Position numbers and translations under genes: made by a program. The notes beneath the pieces are model-generated. The model did not search any database, was not told where the DNA came from, and saw nothing but the letters and a program-made list of their open reading frames with translations. Below are positions 16,091 to 26,600 of a stretch of DNA of 64,000 nt, one piece after another. This DNA is from Henriciella sp045287255 (GTDB taxonomy: Bacteria > Pseudomonadota > Alphaproteobacteria > Caulobacterales > Hyphomonadaceae), in contig NZ_CP137142.1 of assembly GCF_045287255.1 (NCBI RefSeq), positions 2,604,001 to 2,668,000 on the forward strand. Reading direction: 5' to 3'. Position 1 is the first letter of the stretch; each line of letters starts with the position of its first letter.

Positions 16091-17746
16091 ATGCCCGATA
16101 CACTCATACAGGACCCAAAGGCTGCACAGCCAACACCCGCCCACCGCAGGCCCGCGGAAGTACCAGGCGGTGTTCCCGCCAGTTACGACCGAGTTCTAAC
16201 CCCGGGCGCTCTACTGTTTATTGCTGACCTTGAGCGTAGATTTGGGCCACAGCGCCGCATCCTGCTTGAGAACCGTCGGCTCGCCCAAATGCGCTATGAT
16301 GATGGAGAGCTGCCAGAGTTTCCGCCTGAAACCGCGCACATCCGCAAGTCTGTCTGGGAAGTCGCACCCGTTCCAAAAGCTCTGCAAGACCGCCGTGTTG
16401 AGATCACCGGGCCCGTTGATCGCAAAATGATGATCAATGCGCTGAATTCCGGTGCGAAAATGTTCATGGCCGACTTTGAGGACGCTTCCTCCCCGACTTT
16501 CGAGAACATGCTCGACGGTCAAGCAAACATGCAAGACTATGCAAGGGGTTCGCTCTCATTTGATGACGAGGCGCGTGGTAAATCATATCGCCTGAACGAA
16601 GAGACAGCGACCATGCTGGTCCGCCCTCGCGGCTGGCATCTGGAAGAAGCTCACGTCCTCGTCGATGGCAAGCCGATGTCTGCAAGCCTGTTCGATTTCG
16701 GCCTGCACTTCTTCCATAATGGCAAGGCCCTGACTGAGCAGGAAAAGGGCCCCTTCTATTATCTTCCGAAAATGGAGACCTATCAGGAAGCCCGCCTGTG
16801 GAATGATGTCTTTAACTTTGCACAAGCTGCACTCGGCATTCCAAATGGGACGATCAAGAGCACTGTCCTGATTGAGACCCTGCCAGCCGCATTCCAGATG
16901 GACGAGATCCTCTATGTCCTGCGCAACCATATTGTTGGCCTCAACTGTGGGCGCTGGGATTACATTTTCAGCTATATCAAGACCTTGCGCAATCATAAGC
17001 AATTCGTCCTGCCTGATCGCGCACAGGTTGGCATGGATCGCGCCTTTCTGAAGGCTTACTCGCTACAACTCATCAAGACGTGTCACCGCCGCCGCGCCCA
17101 CGCCATGGGCGGTATGGCCGCGCAAATCCCGGTTAAAGGGGATGAGGCGGCGAATGCTACTGCCTTTGACAAGGTTCGCGCCGACAAGAAGCGTGAAGTC
17201 GATCAGGGCCATGACGGCACCTGGGTCGCACACCCGGATCTGGTTCCAGTTGCGATGGAGGTTTTTGATGCCGCCATGCCGCAAGCCAATCAGGTTCTGA
17301 GTCAGCGTCAGATGCCACAAATCACAGCCGACTCCCTGCTTAAGCCGCATACTGGGGACGTTACAGAGGCTGGCATTCGAACCAACATCTCTGTGGGTAT
17401 CGAATATACGGCAGCCTGGCTTCGTGGACGCGGCGCCGTTCCGATCCACAACCTGATGGAAGACGCCGCAACGGCGGAAATCTCCCGCAGTCAGCTTTGG
17501 CAATGGCTGCACCATGGCACTGAGTACAAGGATACTGACGGCAATGCCCAGAGCTTTGATCAGGCAACCTTCGATCGTCTGCTCGAGGATGAAGTCTCGA
17601 AGATCAAAACAACGCTCGGCGATGCTGACTTCGCAGACGGTCGCTACCCGGAAGCCACCAAGGTTTTCGTAGAGACCGCAACCGGCGAAACGCTCGCCGA
17701 CTTCCTGACCCTGCCCGCCTATGACGTGCTGCGCACGCTCTCATAA
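16091..17746 (+). CDS. aceB: Malate synthase A
   Basis: This enzyme condenses glyoxylate and acetyl-CoA to malate in the glyoxylate shunt. The 551-residue length and motifs match malate synthase A rather than the longer GlcB: DRKMMINALNSGAKMFMADFEDA, LVRPRGWHLEEAHV, GLNCGRWDYIFSYIK and SRSQLWQWLHHG. The conserved Asp and Glu of FEDASSPTFENM and the catalytic-region Arg are present. ATG 16091 has GGAG 6 nt upstream; a TTG four codons earlier overlaps that site. Isocitrate lyase follows after 49 bases, so the two are probably co-transcribed under the divergent regulator. Confidence 0.96.
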   Translation: MPDTLIQDPKAAQPTPAHRRPAEVPGGVPASYDRVLTPGALLFIADLERRFGPQRRILLENRRLAQMRYDDGELPEFPPETAHIRKSVWEVAPVPKALQDRRVEITGPVDRKMMINALNSGAKMFMADFEDASSPTFENMLDGQANMQDYARGSLSFDDEARGKSYRLNEETATMLVRPRGWHLEEAHVLVDGKPMSASLFDFGLHFFHNGKALTEQEKGPFYYLPKMETYQEARLWNDVFNFAQAALGIPNGTIKSTVLIETLPAAFQMDEILYVLRNHIVGLNCGRWDYIFSYIKTLRNHKQFVLPDRAQVGMDRAFLKAYSLQLIKTCHRRRAHAMGGMAAQIPVKGDEAANATAFDKVRADKKREVDQGHDGTWVAHPDLVPVAMEVFDAAMPQANQVLSQRQMPQITADSLLKPHTGDVTEAGIRTNISVGIEYTAAWLRGRGAVPIHNLMEDAATAEISRSQLWQWLHHGTEYKDTDGNAQSFDQATFDRLLEDEVSKIKTTLGDADFADGRYPEATKVFVETATGETLADFLTLPAYDVLRTLS

Positions 17747-17795
17747 CCCTCAAACAAATCTCAAAAACAACTTCGAATTAGACGAGGATAAACCG

Positions 17796-19421
17796 ATGAC
17801 TCAACGCCCAACCTATAAGCAACTTATGGCTGAAACTCTTGAACGCTATCCCGAAGGCCGCACGCGCGCCGGGCTTAGCATTGAGGATGTTGTTCAGCTG
17901 AAAATCCAGAATACTTACAATACGCATCTCGACATTGCCCGCTCTATGGCAGGCGTCATGCGCGAAGATATGGCCGCCTATGACGCTGACCCTTCCAAGT
18001 TCACACAGTCTCTTGGCTGCTGGTCCGGTTTCCACGCGCAGCAGAAAATCAAAGCCGTAAAGCGTATGCGCGGCACTGCCAAAGGCACTTACATCTATCT
18101 GTCCGGCTGGATGGTTGCTGGCCTGCGCAACAGCTTTGGCCACCTGCCTGATCAGTCCATGCACGAGAAGACCGCTGTCGCTGACCTGATCAAGGAAATC
18201 TATATTTCTCTGCGTCAGGCCGATGAGGTTGCCCTGAATGACCTTTTCAAAGAGCTTCGCGAAGCCCGCGAGTCAGGCGCTGACCAGTCTACTCTGGACG
18301 AAATCATTTACCGTATCGACACGTTCGAAAGCCATGTTGTGCCAATCATTGCCGACATTGATGCTGGCTTTGGCAATGAGCACGCGACTTACCTGTTGGC
18401 CAAAGAGCTGATCCTTGCTGGTGCTTGCTGCCTGCAAATTGAGAACCAAGTCTCTGACGCCAAACAGTGTGGCCACCAGGATGGTAAAGTGACCGTTCCA
18501 CGCGAGGACTTCATTACCAAGCTGCGCGCCTGCCGCATGGCCTTTGAAGAGCTTGGCGTTGATGAAGGTGTCATCGTGGCACGTACAGACAGCCTTGGTG
18601 CTGGCCTGACCCAGAAAATCCCGGTTTCTCAAGAAGCTGGTGACCTTGCCGCCGAATATATCAAATGGGTTGAGACCGAAGAGATCACAGCCGCAAACCC
18701 CCTGCGTGAAGGCGAAGTTGCCCTTCAGCGTGACGGCAAAGTTGTTCGTCCACTGCGCATGCCGAACGGTCTCTATAAGTTCAAAGAGAATACAGGCCGC
18801 GATCGCGTGATCGAAGATTGCATCAGCTCACTGACTGAAGGTGGTGCTGATCTGCTCTGGATTGAAACTGCAACGCCAAACGTGGATGAGATTGCCTCTA
18901 TGGTGAACGCAATCCGTGAAGTCGTTCCGGATGCAAAGCTGACTTATAACAATAGCCCAAGCTTCAACTGGACCCTGAACCTGCGTAAGCAAGTTCGTGA
19001 GCAGTGGATTAGCGAAGGCAAAATTGGCGCAGATGACTACCCGGAAGGTGTCGCGCTGATGTCTGCCAAGCTGGACGAAACAGAGCTGGGCCTTGAAGCA
19101 GATGCACGCCTGCAAAGCTTCCAGACAGACATCTCAGCCCGCGCCGGGGTGTTCCACAACCTGATTACCCTGCCGACCTTCCACCTGACCGCCAAAGGTA
19201 TGGACGAGCTGTCCAATGGCTACTTCGGCGAAGAGAAAATGCTGGCTTACGTTAAGAATGTACAACGCGAAGAAATTCGCCGCGGTGTCTCTGCCGTGAA
19301 GCACCAGCACGAGGTTGGCTCTGACCTTGGTGACACATTCAAGGAAATGGTTGCCGGCGACCGCGCCCTGAAAGCCGGCGGCGCGCACAACACCATGAAC
19401 CAGTTCGTCGCTGCGGAATAA
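17796..19421 (+). CDS. aceA: Isocitrate lyase (long form)
   Basis: This enzyme splits isocitrate into glyoxylate and succinate, bypassing the CO2-releasing steps of the TCA cycle. The 541-residue protein belongs to the long ICL group found in Pseudomonas aeruginosa: the active-site loop reads KQCGHQDGKV instead of the KKCGH of the short E. coli type. Other landmarks are GCWSGFHAQQK, IADIDAGFGN, VARTDSLGA and NNSPSFNW. GAGGA lies 7 nt before ATG 17796. A large hairpin follows the stop. Confidence 0.96.
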   Translation: MTQRPTYKQLMAETLERYPEGRTRAGLSIEDVVQLKIQNTYNTHLDIARSMAGVMREDMAAYDADPSKFTQSLGCWSGFHAQQKIKAVKRMRGTAKGTYIYLSGWMVAGLRNSFGHLPDQSMHEKTAVADLIKEIYISLRQADEVALNDLFKELREARESGADQSTLDEIIYRIDTFESHVVPIIADIDAGFGNEHATYLLAKELILAGACCLQIENQVSDAKQCGHQDGKVTVPREDFITKLRACRMAFEELGVDEGVIVARTDSLGAGLTQKIPVSQEAGDLAAEYIKWVETEEITAANPLREGEVALQRDGKVVRPLRMPNGLYKFKENTGRDRVIEDCISSLTEGGADLLWIETATPNVDEIASMVNAIREVVPDAKLTYNNSPSFNWTLNLRKQVREQWISEGKIGADDYPEGVALMSAKLDETELGLEADARLQSFQTDISARAGVFHNLITLPTFHLTAKGMDELSNGYFGEEKMLAYVKNVQREEIRRGVSAVKHQHEVGSDLGDTFKEMVAGDRALKAGGAHNTMNQFVAAE

Positions 19422-19434
19422 AATACTAAACAGC

Positions 19435-19481
19435 ATAGGTCCTGCGTAGAGCGTCACCGCACGCCTCTACGCAGGACCTAT
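19435..19481 (+). terminator. Large stable hairpin after isocitrate lyase
   Basis: ATAGGTCCTGCGTAGAG at 19435 pairs with its complement ending at 19481, forming a stem of about 20 bp with one bulged base and a short loop. No T-run follows (TCCCC), so it may protect the 3' end or mark a bidirectional termination point rather than act as a classic terminator. Confidence 0.6.
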
Positions 19482-19751
19482 CCCCATAAAAGACAATATC
19501 AGCGGAACTCCGCGCCTAATACATAGCTATATTAAACTAACCCGAAACCGCTATCTCGGTTTCTTTTCCGAGCACACTCCAAGACACTTCTGATATTTCA
19601 AATCATGACCTGAGGTCATCTAAGCTGAGGTGATACGTATATTCGGGGTCCACTTTTTGTGTTGCACAAGATCTATCCCACGAGCACAGCATTCATGCTT
19701 GCTATTAAACCGCCAAGTATGGAGCGCTAGATTTAATCCCATCTTCGCTAG
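19482..19751. other. Intergenic region with no recognised gene
   Basis: AT-rich compared with its surroundings. Frames on both strands are short and unconvincing. I see no recognisable RNA, repeat or mobile-element end here. Confidence 0.5.
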
Positions 19752-19967
19752 CATGCTCTGGAGCCAGAACGCCTCATCCATCCGGCAACATTCTCTGCTC
19801 CAGCAACACTCCTGTTGCCCCAAGAAGATGCTGAAAGACTCAAAGCATATTTGGATGGTGAAAACCTCATAAGGCAGGCAGAGTTTGGCAGTAAATCAGC
19901 GCCTAAAGTCAAGAATTTCTGGGCACACAATCAAGTGCTTGTTACTATAGCTACGAAGATCAAATAA
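19752..19967 (+). pseudogene. Possible gene remnant (C-terminal-looking open frame)
   Basis: A 71-codon frame reads like real protein towards its end (PQEDAERLKAYLDGENLIRQ, then a basic stretch and FWAHNQVLVTIATKIK before TAA). It begins right after a stop, has no ATG and no ribosome site, and the upstream DNA in other frames is broken by stops. It could be the tail of a decayed gene or chance. I do not recognise it. Confidence 0.3.
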
Positions 19968-20002
19968 CCTGTGGGTGCAATCATCCAAAGGACGCTTTCC
20001 CG

Positions 20003-21370
20003 CTATGGTAAAGGTTCAAAGTCTGCTGTGAAGTGACGCATCATTGGGGCCTCCCGAGTGATGCGCATACCCTTCAAATCGCCTCTTTTCTCAGAAACAG
20101 CGGCACAGACTTCCACAACATAGTCAGCGTGGCTTTGTGTGTAGACGCGACGCGGCATTGCCAGCCGGACCAGATCCATCATTGCCGGCGCTTCCGAACC
20201 ATCAGGTTTGCGCCCAAACATAACCGTACCAATCTCACAGCTGCGAATTCCCCCCTCTTCATAGAGCGCACAGACCAGAGTTTGTCCTGGGTATTGCAGT
20301 GGCGGGATATGCGATAGAAAACTGCGCGCATTAATAAACACAGCATGGCCGCCTGCAGGCTTTACCACCGGTATGCCCAGATCATCCAACCGCTCCGCAA
20401 TGTAGGCATTGGTCCGCACACGATAACGAAGGTAGTCCTCATCAACAATCTCCGACAAACCCTGTGCGATTGCGTCAAGGTCTCGTCCGGCAAGCCCACC
20501 ATATGTTGGAAAACCTTCAGTCTGGATGAGACGCGTACGCGCTTCATCGGCCAAGGCATCATTATTCAATGCTAACCAGCCACCGATATTGGCAAAAGCA
20601 TCTTTCTTGGCACTCATTGTCATGCCATCCGCGAGCGCGAATGTGTCTCTTACAATGTCTTTGATTGACCTGTCCTTCTGCCCTTCTTCGCGAAGCTTGA
20701 TAAACCAGGCATTCTCGGCGAAGCGACACCCATCAATAAAGAATGGTTTGCCATACTTGCGCGCCAGCTTTGACGCATCTCGAATATTCTCAAGACTGAC
20801 TGGCTGACCACCACCCGCATTATTTGTGATCGTAATCATCACAGCAGGCACATCTTCACATCGCGTCTCCAGCAAATCCTCAAGAGCAACAAGATCAAGA
20901 TTACCCTTAAAAGGGTGATCCAGTGCGGGGTCACGGCCTTCCGCAATAAGTAAATCCAGTGCCTCTGCCCCTGCAGCTTCGATGTTGCCACGTGTGGTGT
21001 CAAAGTGCGTATTTGAGGGAATGACATGCCCTGGTTTGGCTATCAGTGAGAAGAGCAAGTGCTCTGCGGCGCGTCCCTGATGAGTGGGGATGATATGTTT
21101 GAAGTCCATCAAATCCTTCACGGCCGCCTCAAAGCGGAAAAAAGACGCTGCCCCTGCATAGGATTCGTCTCCTTGCATGATGGCACCCCATTGGGCCGCA
21201 CTCATCGCAGAGGTGCCCGAATCAGTCAGCAGGTCAATGATCACATCCTCGGCATGTAACTTAAAGAGGTTATGCTTAGCCTTTCGAAGAAGCGCCTTGC
21301 GTTCTTCTTTGGTCGTCATTCGAATAGGCTCAATTGACTTGATACGGAATGGCTCAATGATCGTTTTCAC
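20003..21370 (-). CDS. tnaA: Tryptophanase (L-tryptophan indole-lyase)
   Basis: This 455-residue PLP enzyme of the beta-eliminating lyase family cleaves tryptophan to indole, pyruvate and ammonia. The PLP lysine is in SAKKDA (Lys256). PTHQGRAAEH, NNAGGGQPVS and GRDLDAIAQGL are family motifs. Tyrosine phenol-lyase is close in sequence, but it carries an Arg in an ERG motif that contacts the phenol. Here the motif is CEIG with Ile380, as in tryptophanases. It starts at GTG 21370 with AGGAG 8 nt upstream. No tnaB permease or leader peptide is visible, so the gene stands alone. Confidence 0.88.
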   Translation of the reverse strand: MKTIIEPFRIKSIEPIRMTTKEERKALLRKAKHNLFKLHAEDVIIDLLTDSGTSAMSAAQWGAIMQGDESYAGAASFFRFEAAVKDLMDFKHIIPTHQGRAAEHLLFSLIAKPGHVIPSNTHFDTTRGNIEAAGAEALDLLIAEGRDPALDHPFKGNLDLVALEDLLETRCEDVPAVMITITNNAGGGQPVSLENIRDASKLARKYGKPFFIDGCRFAENAWFIKLREEGQKDRSIKDIVRDTFALADGMTMSAKKDAFANIGGWLALNNDALADEARTRLIQTEGFPTYGGLAGRDLDAIAQGLSEIVDEDYLRYRVRTNAYIAERLDDLGIPVVKPAGGHAVFINARSFLSHIPPLQYPGQTLVCALYEEGGIRSCEIGTVMFGRKPDGSEAPAMMDLVRLAMPRRVYTQSHADYVVEVCAAVSEKRGDLKGMRITREAPMMRHFTADFEPLP

Positions 21371-21857
21371 TTCTAAGGCTCCTATAAAACAGCCTCAAAA
21401 GCTCATCCGAGGCTGATCGCCGCGGTTGCTGGTTACATGATAACCCGCCGCGCTCAGCGTCCGATGTGATGCTTCCAGTACATCCCGAAAGCGATGCAAG
21501 TCAACGAGAAACCATGGGTATCATTTCCGTGGACCCTTACGGTACGCTTGGACCTCAATCTAATCTGCGTTGGCTGGACTGTCTTATCAATGCAGCCGTA
21601 TTCACTTATGATAACAGGTCCTATCCTAGCCAGTAATGTCTATTTTCCAGACAAACGGACTCCTGTTCCCCCTCTTTTTTGTTTGTTTAGTAAGCTGGAA
21701 GTCATAACACGCATCCTGCTCGAAGGCTTGTGCCTACGAGCTGACATCAAACGGATAGATATGACACGACCAAGGAATTAAATCGGCATAAGCAGTTCAC
21801 CTATATTGGACCGGGCCTTGCAGTATGAATGCGAACCAGCTCGGACAGATACAGATC
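21371..21857. other. Intergenic region between tnaA and tamA
   Basis: A hairpin at 21421-21452 is the only clear structure: CGCGG and GGTTA pair with TAACC and CCGCG around the loop CATGA. It would lie in the 5' leader of tnaA. A 95-codon frame at 21494-21781 has no ribosome site and an unlikely composition. Promoters for both divergent genes should be here, but I cannot place them confidently. Confidence 0.5.
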
Positions 21858-23615
21858 ATGATCAGACAGTTTTCTCTTTTGGCCGCCGCTGCCTGCATAT
21901 GTGCTTTGCCTGCGCAGGCCGATCCGCTACGTATTGTCAGCGAAACGGCGTCTGAAGAGCTGCAATCAGAGTTACGCTCAGAGCTGGCCGAAGATGCGGA
22001 CTTTGAAACTGTTTTTGAAGCCCGACGTCATGCCATAAGGACAGCCGAGCGTGCCAAGAATTATTTGAACTCCCGCGGATACTTCTCCCCGGAAATAGAC
22101 TATAGGGTCGATACGAGTGAGCCGCCTCAGATCCAGCTAAGAATAGAACCCGGGCCGCAATATACTTTTGCGGCAATTACTGTCGATACCGGCGAAATGG
22201 CCCTTTCTGATGAAGCAAAAGCTGCCCTGAGCGCGGTAAGGACGCTCACACCAGGAGATGTTGTTCTACCAAGCGCTGTCCTGGCCGAAGAAACAGGTTT
22301 GGTAGTTGCTCTGAAGACGGCTGGCTATGCAGACGCCAAACCTTTGGAACGCTCCGTGATCGGTGATCGTGAAGCCGGAACCCTGGATCTCAGCTACAGG
22401 ATCAATTCAGGCCCACGCATTCGTTTTGGAAAGGTCATCTACCCCAAGACAAGTCGTACCCGGCATGAATATCTCGATCGCCTGATCCCTTTCGAGCAGG
22501 GTGAACTTTACACGCCGCAAAAGATGGCAACCCTGTCCCGGCGCCTGAACGCGACCAGACTGTATCGCCTGGCGAGCGTTCAATTGTCTGAGACAGCCAC
22601 CGACACAACGCCAGAAGGCGATGAGGTGCGTGATGTTATCCTGCAGCTGGAAGAAACAGAGCGCTATACCCTGACCACCGGAGCAAGCTTTTCAACCAGC
22701 GAAGGCCCCGGCCTGACAGCGGGCCTGATTAGTCGCAATACAACACAGCGTGGAGACACGCTGACGGCAGCCCTGACACTTGCTACTCTGGAACGCGCCT
22801 TCAATATCGATTGGCGTATTCCTAACGTGACGGCGTTTGATCGCACACTCGTCTTGTCCGCCGATATTGGCCGGGAAGAAACAGACGCATTCGATCGAGA
22901 CGCCATCACCCTTACCGGGGCTCTGGAAATCCGTTCATCACGGCATTTGACCTATGCTTTTGAAGCCGGGAGCGAGTTCACACGGGAAGAAGACGCTTTC
23001 GAGCAGCGAGACCAACAGATTCTGAGCACTTCTGTAGGTGTTCGGTTGGATTACGCTGATGACCCGCTTGATGCGACAAGCGGATGGCGAGTCGATGCGC
23101 GAGGCGAGCCTGGCTTGGTGCTTGGCGACCGACAGACGCAATTCTTCTCATTGAATGGGCAGGTGAGCGCATATCAATCCCTTGATCAGGCCAAACGCCT
23201 TGTTGCCGCCGCCCGAATTCGCAGCGGTTTTGTCTTTGGCGCAAGCCTTCCCGACTTGCCAGTTAGCAGACGGTTCTTTGCTGGCGGCGGCGGCAGCGCC
23301 CGCGGCTTTGAATATCAATCTGTTGGCCCAGAGGATGCAAACGGAACACCCACAGGCGGGCGAGGGTTGCTCGAGGTTTCTGGTGAGTTGCGCTGGCGCA
23401 GAGATGAACCGCTCGGCTTCGTCGCTTTTCTTGACGGCGCAAGCGTCAGCGCGGATCAAGGCCTGGATTTTGAAGACATAAGGTATTCGGCGGGACTTGG
23501 GGTCAGATATGACACGCTTGTTGGCCCAATACGCCTGGACCTGGCGACCCCAATCGACCCGCGGCCCGGCGACGACACTGTGCAAGTCTATATCAGCATT
23601 GGTCAGGCCTTCTGA
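21858..23615 (+). CDS. tamA: Translocation and assembly module protein TamA (Omp85 family)
   Basis: TamA is an outer-membrane Omp85 protein that works with TamB to place autotransporters and other outer-membrane proteins or lipids. The product has a signal peptide (MIRQFSLLAAAACICALPAQA) and POTRA-like repeats over roughly residues 30-250. A 16-strand barrel follows, with FAGGGGSARGFEYQS (the conserved RGF of barrel loop 6) and a terminal aromatic residue (GQAF). I chose the ATG at 21858 because it directly opens the signal peptide; an ATG 33 bases earlier is also possible. The stop overlaps the tamB start by one base. Confidence 0.92.
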   Translation: MIRQFSLLAAAACICALPAQADPLRIVSETASEELQSELRSELAEDADFETVFEARRHAIRTAERAKNYLNSRGYFSPEIDYRVDTSEPPQIQLRIEPGPQYTFAAITVDTGEMALSDEAKAALSAVRTLTPGDVVLPSAVLAEETGLVVALKTAGYADAKPLERSVIGDREAGTLDLSYRINSGPRIRFGKVIYPKTSRTRHEYLDRLIPFEQGELYTPQKMATLSRRLNATRLYRLASVQLSETATDTTPEGDEVRDVILQLEETERYTLTTGASFSTSEGPGLTAGLISRNTTQRGDTLTAALTLATLERAFNIDWRIPNVTAFDRTLVLSADIGREETDAFDRDAITLTGALEIRSSRHLTYAFEAGSEFTREEDAFEQRDQQILSTSVGVRLDYADDPLDATSGWRVDARGEPGLVLGDRQTQFFSLNGQVSAYQSLDQAKRLVAAARIRSGFVFGASLPDLPVSRRFFAGGGGSARGFEYQSVGPEDANGTPTGGRGLLEVSGELRWRRDEPLGFVAFLDGASVSADQGLDFEDIRYSAGLGVRYDTLVGPIRLDLATPIDPRPGDDTVQVYISIGQAF

Positions 23616-26600
23616 TGCAAGTCTCTCTGCCTTCCGCGCGGACATTCCGGCGCATCGCCTTTGGCGTTTTCCTGAGCGTCCTCGCGCTCATCGTCCTGCT
23701 CCGAATTCTGGCGGCAACACCGATTGGGCGCGGCTTGGTTGAATCGCGCTTGGAGGCAATGTCCATTCGGGGACAAACCATCGATGTAACCGGACTGAAA
23801 GGGGATATTCTTGGCCGCATGTCGATTCAGCACCTGAGCATACGTGATCATGATGGCGTATGGACCAAGGCGACCGATATAGAACTCTCATGGACGCCCC
23901 TTTCCCTGTTGTCAGGACATTTTCAGGCCAAGGACATTGGCATCTCTCAACTGACCGTCGCGCGTCGACCACACCTTGCCCCATCCGCACCCTCAACATC
24001 ATCAGGAAACAGTTTCCTGAACCGCTATACGGTGCAAAGCCTCTCGCTTGATGAGATTGAAGTATCAGAAACGCTTACAGGCTTCCCGCAAGCTTATGCA
24101 TTATCTGCGGCAATGGATACGCGCCGCGAGTCAGGGCATTTGACATTCGACCTGATGCCTTTGGGTGATTATGGCGACACCGCGAATATTAAGCTCATTT
24201 GGGGTAAGGCCAAGCCTCTACAGGGTTTCGTCAGGTTGTCAGCCCCCGCTTCGGGACTGGCTGCATCCCTCTTGCAGACCCCCGCAGGGCAAAATCTGTT
24301 GCTAACTATCGAAGCCAGCGGGGCGGTGTCAGATTGGCAGTTGATCGTCGCCGGGTCCGTAGGCAACCAGACTGCACTTGACCTTACAAGTCGCCGCCAA
24401 GACGGCACCTATACCGCTAAGGGTTATGTTTCGTTTGAGGCGCTTGGGCTTTTGGAGCCTCTGGCAGCGCGCCTAGGTCCGCGTCTGAGCTTTGAAGGCG
24501 CCCTCAACAGAGAGCGTAACCTTTCAGCGAGCGTTTCAGCCGATACTGTCAACATGCGTGTCGCGGGCGATCTCAACACCAGCAAAAACAATTATAGTCT
24601 GGAAAACTTCACCCTCTCGCTCTCAGACATTGATGCCGCGCGCCTGACTGGGACCCCCACTCTCGTTCTGCCTGATCTGCATGCAAATGGGCGCCTTGAA
24701 CACTCAGAGACACAACAGGCCTTCACAGGGACCCTCACCGCTCCTGAATTGCGATATCAGGAATATGCCGCTTTTGATCTCTCAAGCGTTGGCACACATG
24801 CTTTCAACCGTCACACAATTACGCTTGCCACACAGGTGTCCACCCGCGCACTCGACGGCTTGCCTGACAGCACACAATTTGTCCTCAAAGGCCCTTTGAG
24901 CGCCCATCTGGAGGCGGCCTTCAACCTGCACAAGCATGAAGCCGACATATCCCATCTTGAGCTGCGCAATGCCGCTTTAGGGGTCTCAGCAAAAGGTGAG
25001 CTTTCAATGGCTGGCCCTGTCAGTTTGTCAGGGGAGTTGAGTGTGTCCGATGGCCTTCCGATCGGCCCCGTGAATGCAACATGGTCAGTTGGCGGTAATG
25101 CGCTCTCAACTGCGCAGCTCGATGTAAATGCTCTAATTGAACTGGCTAGTCAGCCGCAAACCATACGTGAGCTTGTTGGTGAAAAAGCGCAGCTGGGCCT
25201 TAGCCTTGCGCATGAGCAGGAAGCGCTCATCGTTAAGTCGCTAAACCTCAAGAGCGACCGAATAAGCGGAAGAGCAAGAGGGCTCTTGCGGCACGGAAAC
25301 ATCATACTCAGTGGTCAGCTCACATCCGCACCCCTGCAAGTCGAAACTCTTGAAACCGGACAGATTAGCAGCGCCTTCGAAATTTCCGGTCCCGTTGCAG
25401 CACCACAGATAGAGATCACCGCCAACACTCCCGAAATAAGTCTCTCAGGCGAAACACTCCACGCGCTCAGCTTGAATGCGGGTTTATCCTTAGCCAAAAC
25501 ACCGACATTTTCGCTGGAGGCAGACGCCGATTACGCCCAAGCACCGTTACAGATTACCGCTGAAGGGCGCTACGCAAAGGCACTGGTCGAGGTCACAACT
25601 TTCAATGCCGCTTGGACTGACTTCGAGGCCTCAGGCCAAGGCAGTCTAAACCCATCCGACCCAAACCTGTCTGACCTGACCTTGTTGATAACAGGAACCT
25701 CACCCTTCGTTGGGAAAATAGACGGGCAGCTTCTTTACGCGAACCAAGCTCTGAAAACCGACCTCTCAATTCAGAGCGCGCGGCATGGAGCACTGGAGCT
25801 TGAACGTGCCCATCTGGACATGAACGGTGTCTGGCCACAGTTTGAGGCATCGCTCCAGTATGAAGGTCAGGCGACCCTGCTGGATCAGGAGCATGCTATT
25901 TCGGGGCATCACGACTTACAATTGAACGCGGAAACTCGCCTCGCGAGGATTGAGGGCTCGTTGATGCTTGCCGAAGAGGTTCTGAACCTGTCTCGCCCGA
26001 TAGAAATCGCGCTAGCAGACGGATTGACAGCCCAGGGTCAGCTCTCGGCTTTCGATGGACTGGCTGACTTCTCCTTGAATGTTTCCGGGCAAGAGCGCTC
26101 TCATCTTTCAATCAGTGATGTCTCAATGGTAAAGCTTGGATACTTCATCCGGCGGCCTGCTCTGTTTGGCAGGCTGGATGGAAGCGCGGAGATCATCCTG
26201 ACCGATCAGACTGTGAACGGCCAGGTCGCAGCCACAATAGCAAACCTTGCCCACGGCACATCTGAGTCGCCAACCATAGATATCGACTTGTCAGCACAGA
26301 TCACAGACAACCAACTTACAGCCGAATTGCACAGCAGAAATACAGATCGCACATTAGACTTGATCGCCCGCTTAACGACTGACCTGCAAACGGCGGGCAC
26401 GCTGCCATCAATGCGTCTTGCAGAAGACGCCCTGATACCGATCAGCATAAGCGGCGGCGGCCCTGTTTCATCACTTTGGGCACTTGCGGCCCCACCGGAG
26501 CTGAGACTCGAAGGCAATCTTGATATGCGTGTCAGCAATGGCGCTGGCGAGAACTTACGTTTCGCTGGCCCCATAGCGCTTAAAGAGGGCACCTTTGAAG

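Noticed and set aside
20003..21370. Tyrosine phenol-lyase as the identity of the tnaA-like gene
   Set aside because: The ERG motif that contacts the phenol in tyrosine phenol-lyases is CEIG here, as in tryptophanases.
21494..21781. 95-codon frame between tnaA and tamA
   Set aside because: No ribosome site, no recognisable family and an unusual composition rich in Leu, Ile and Arg without domain pattern.
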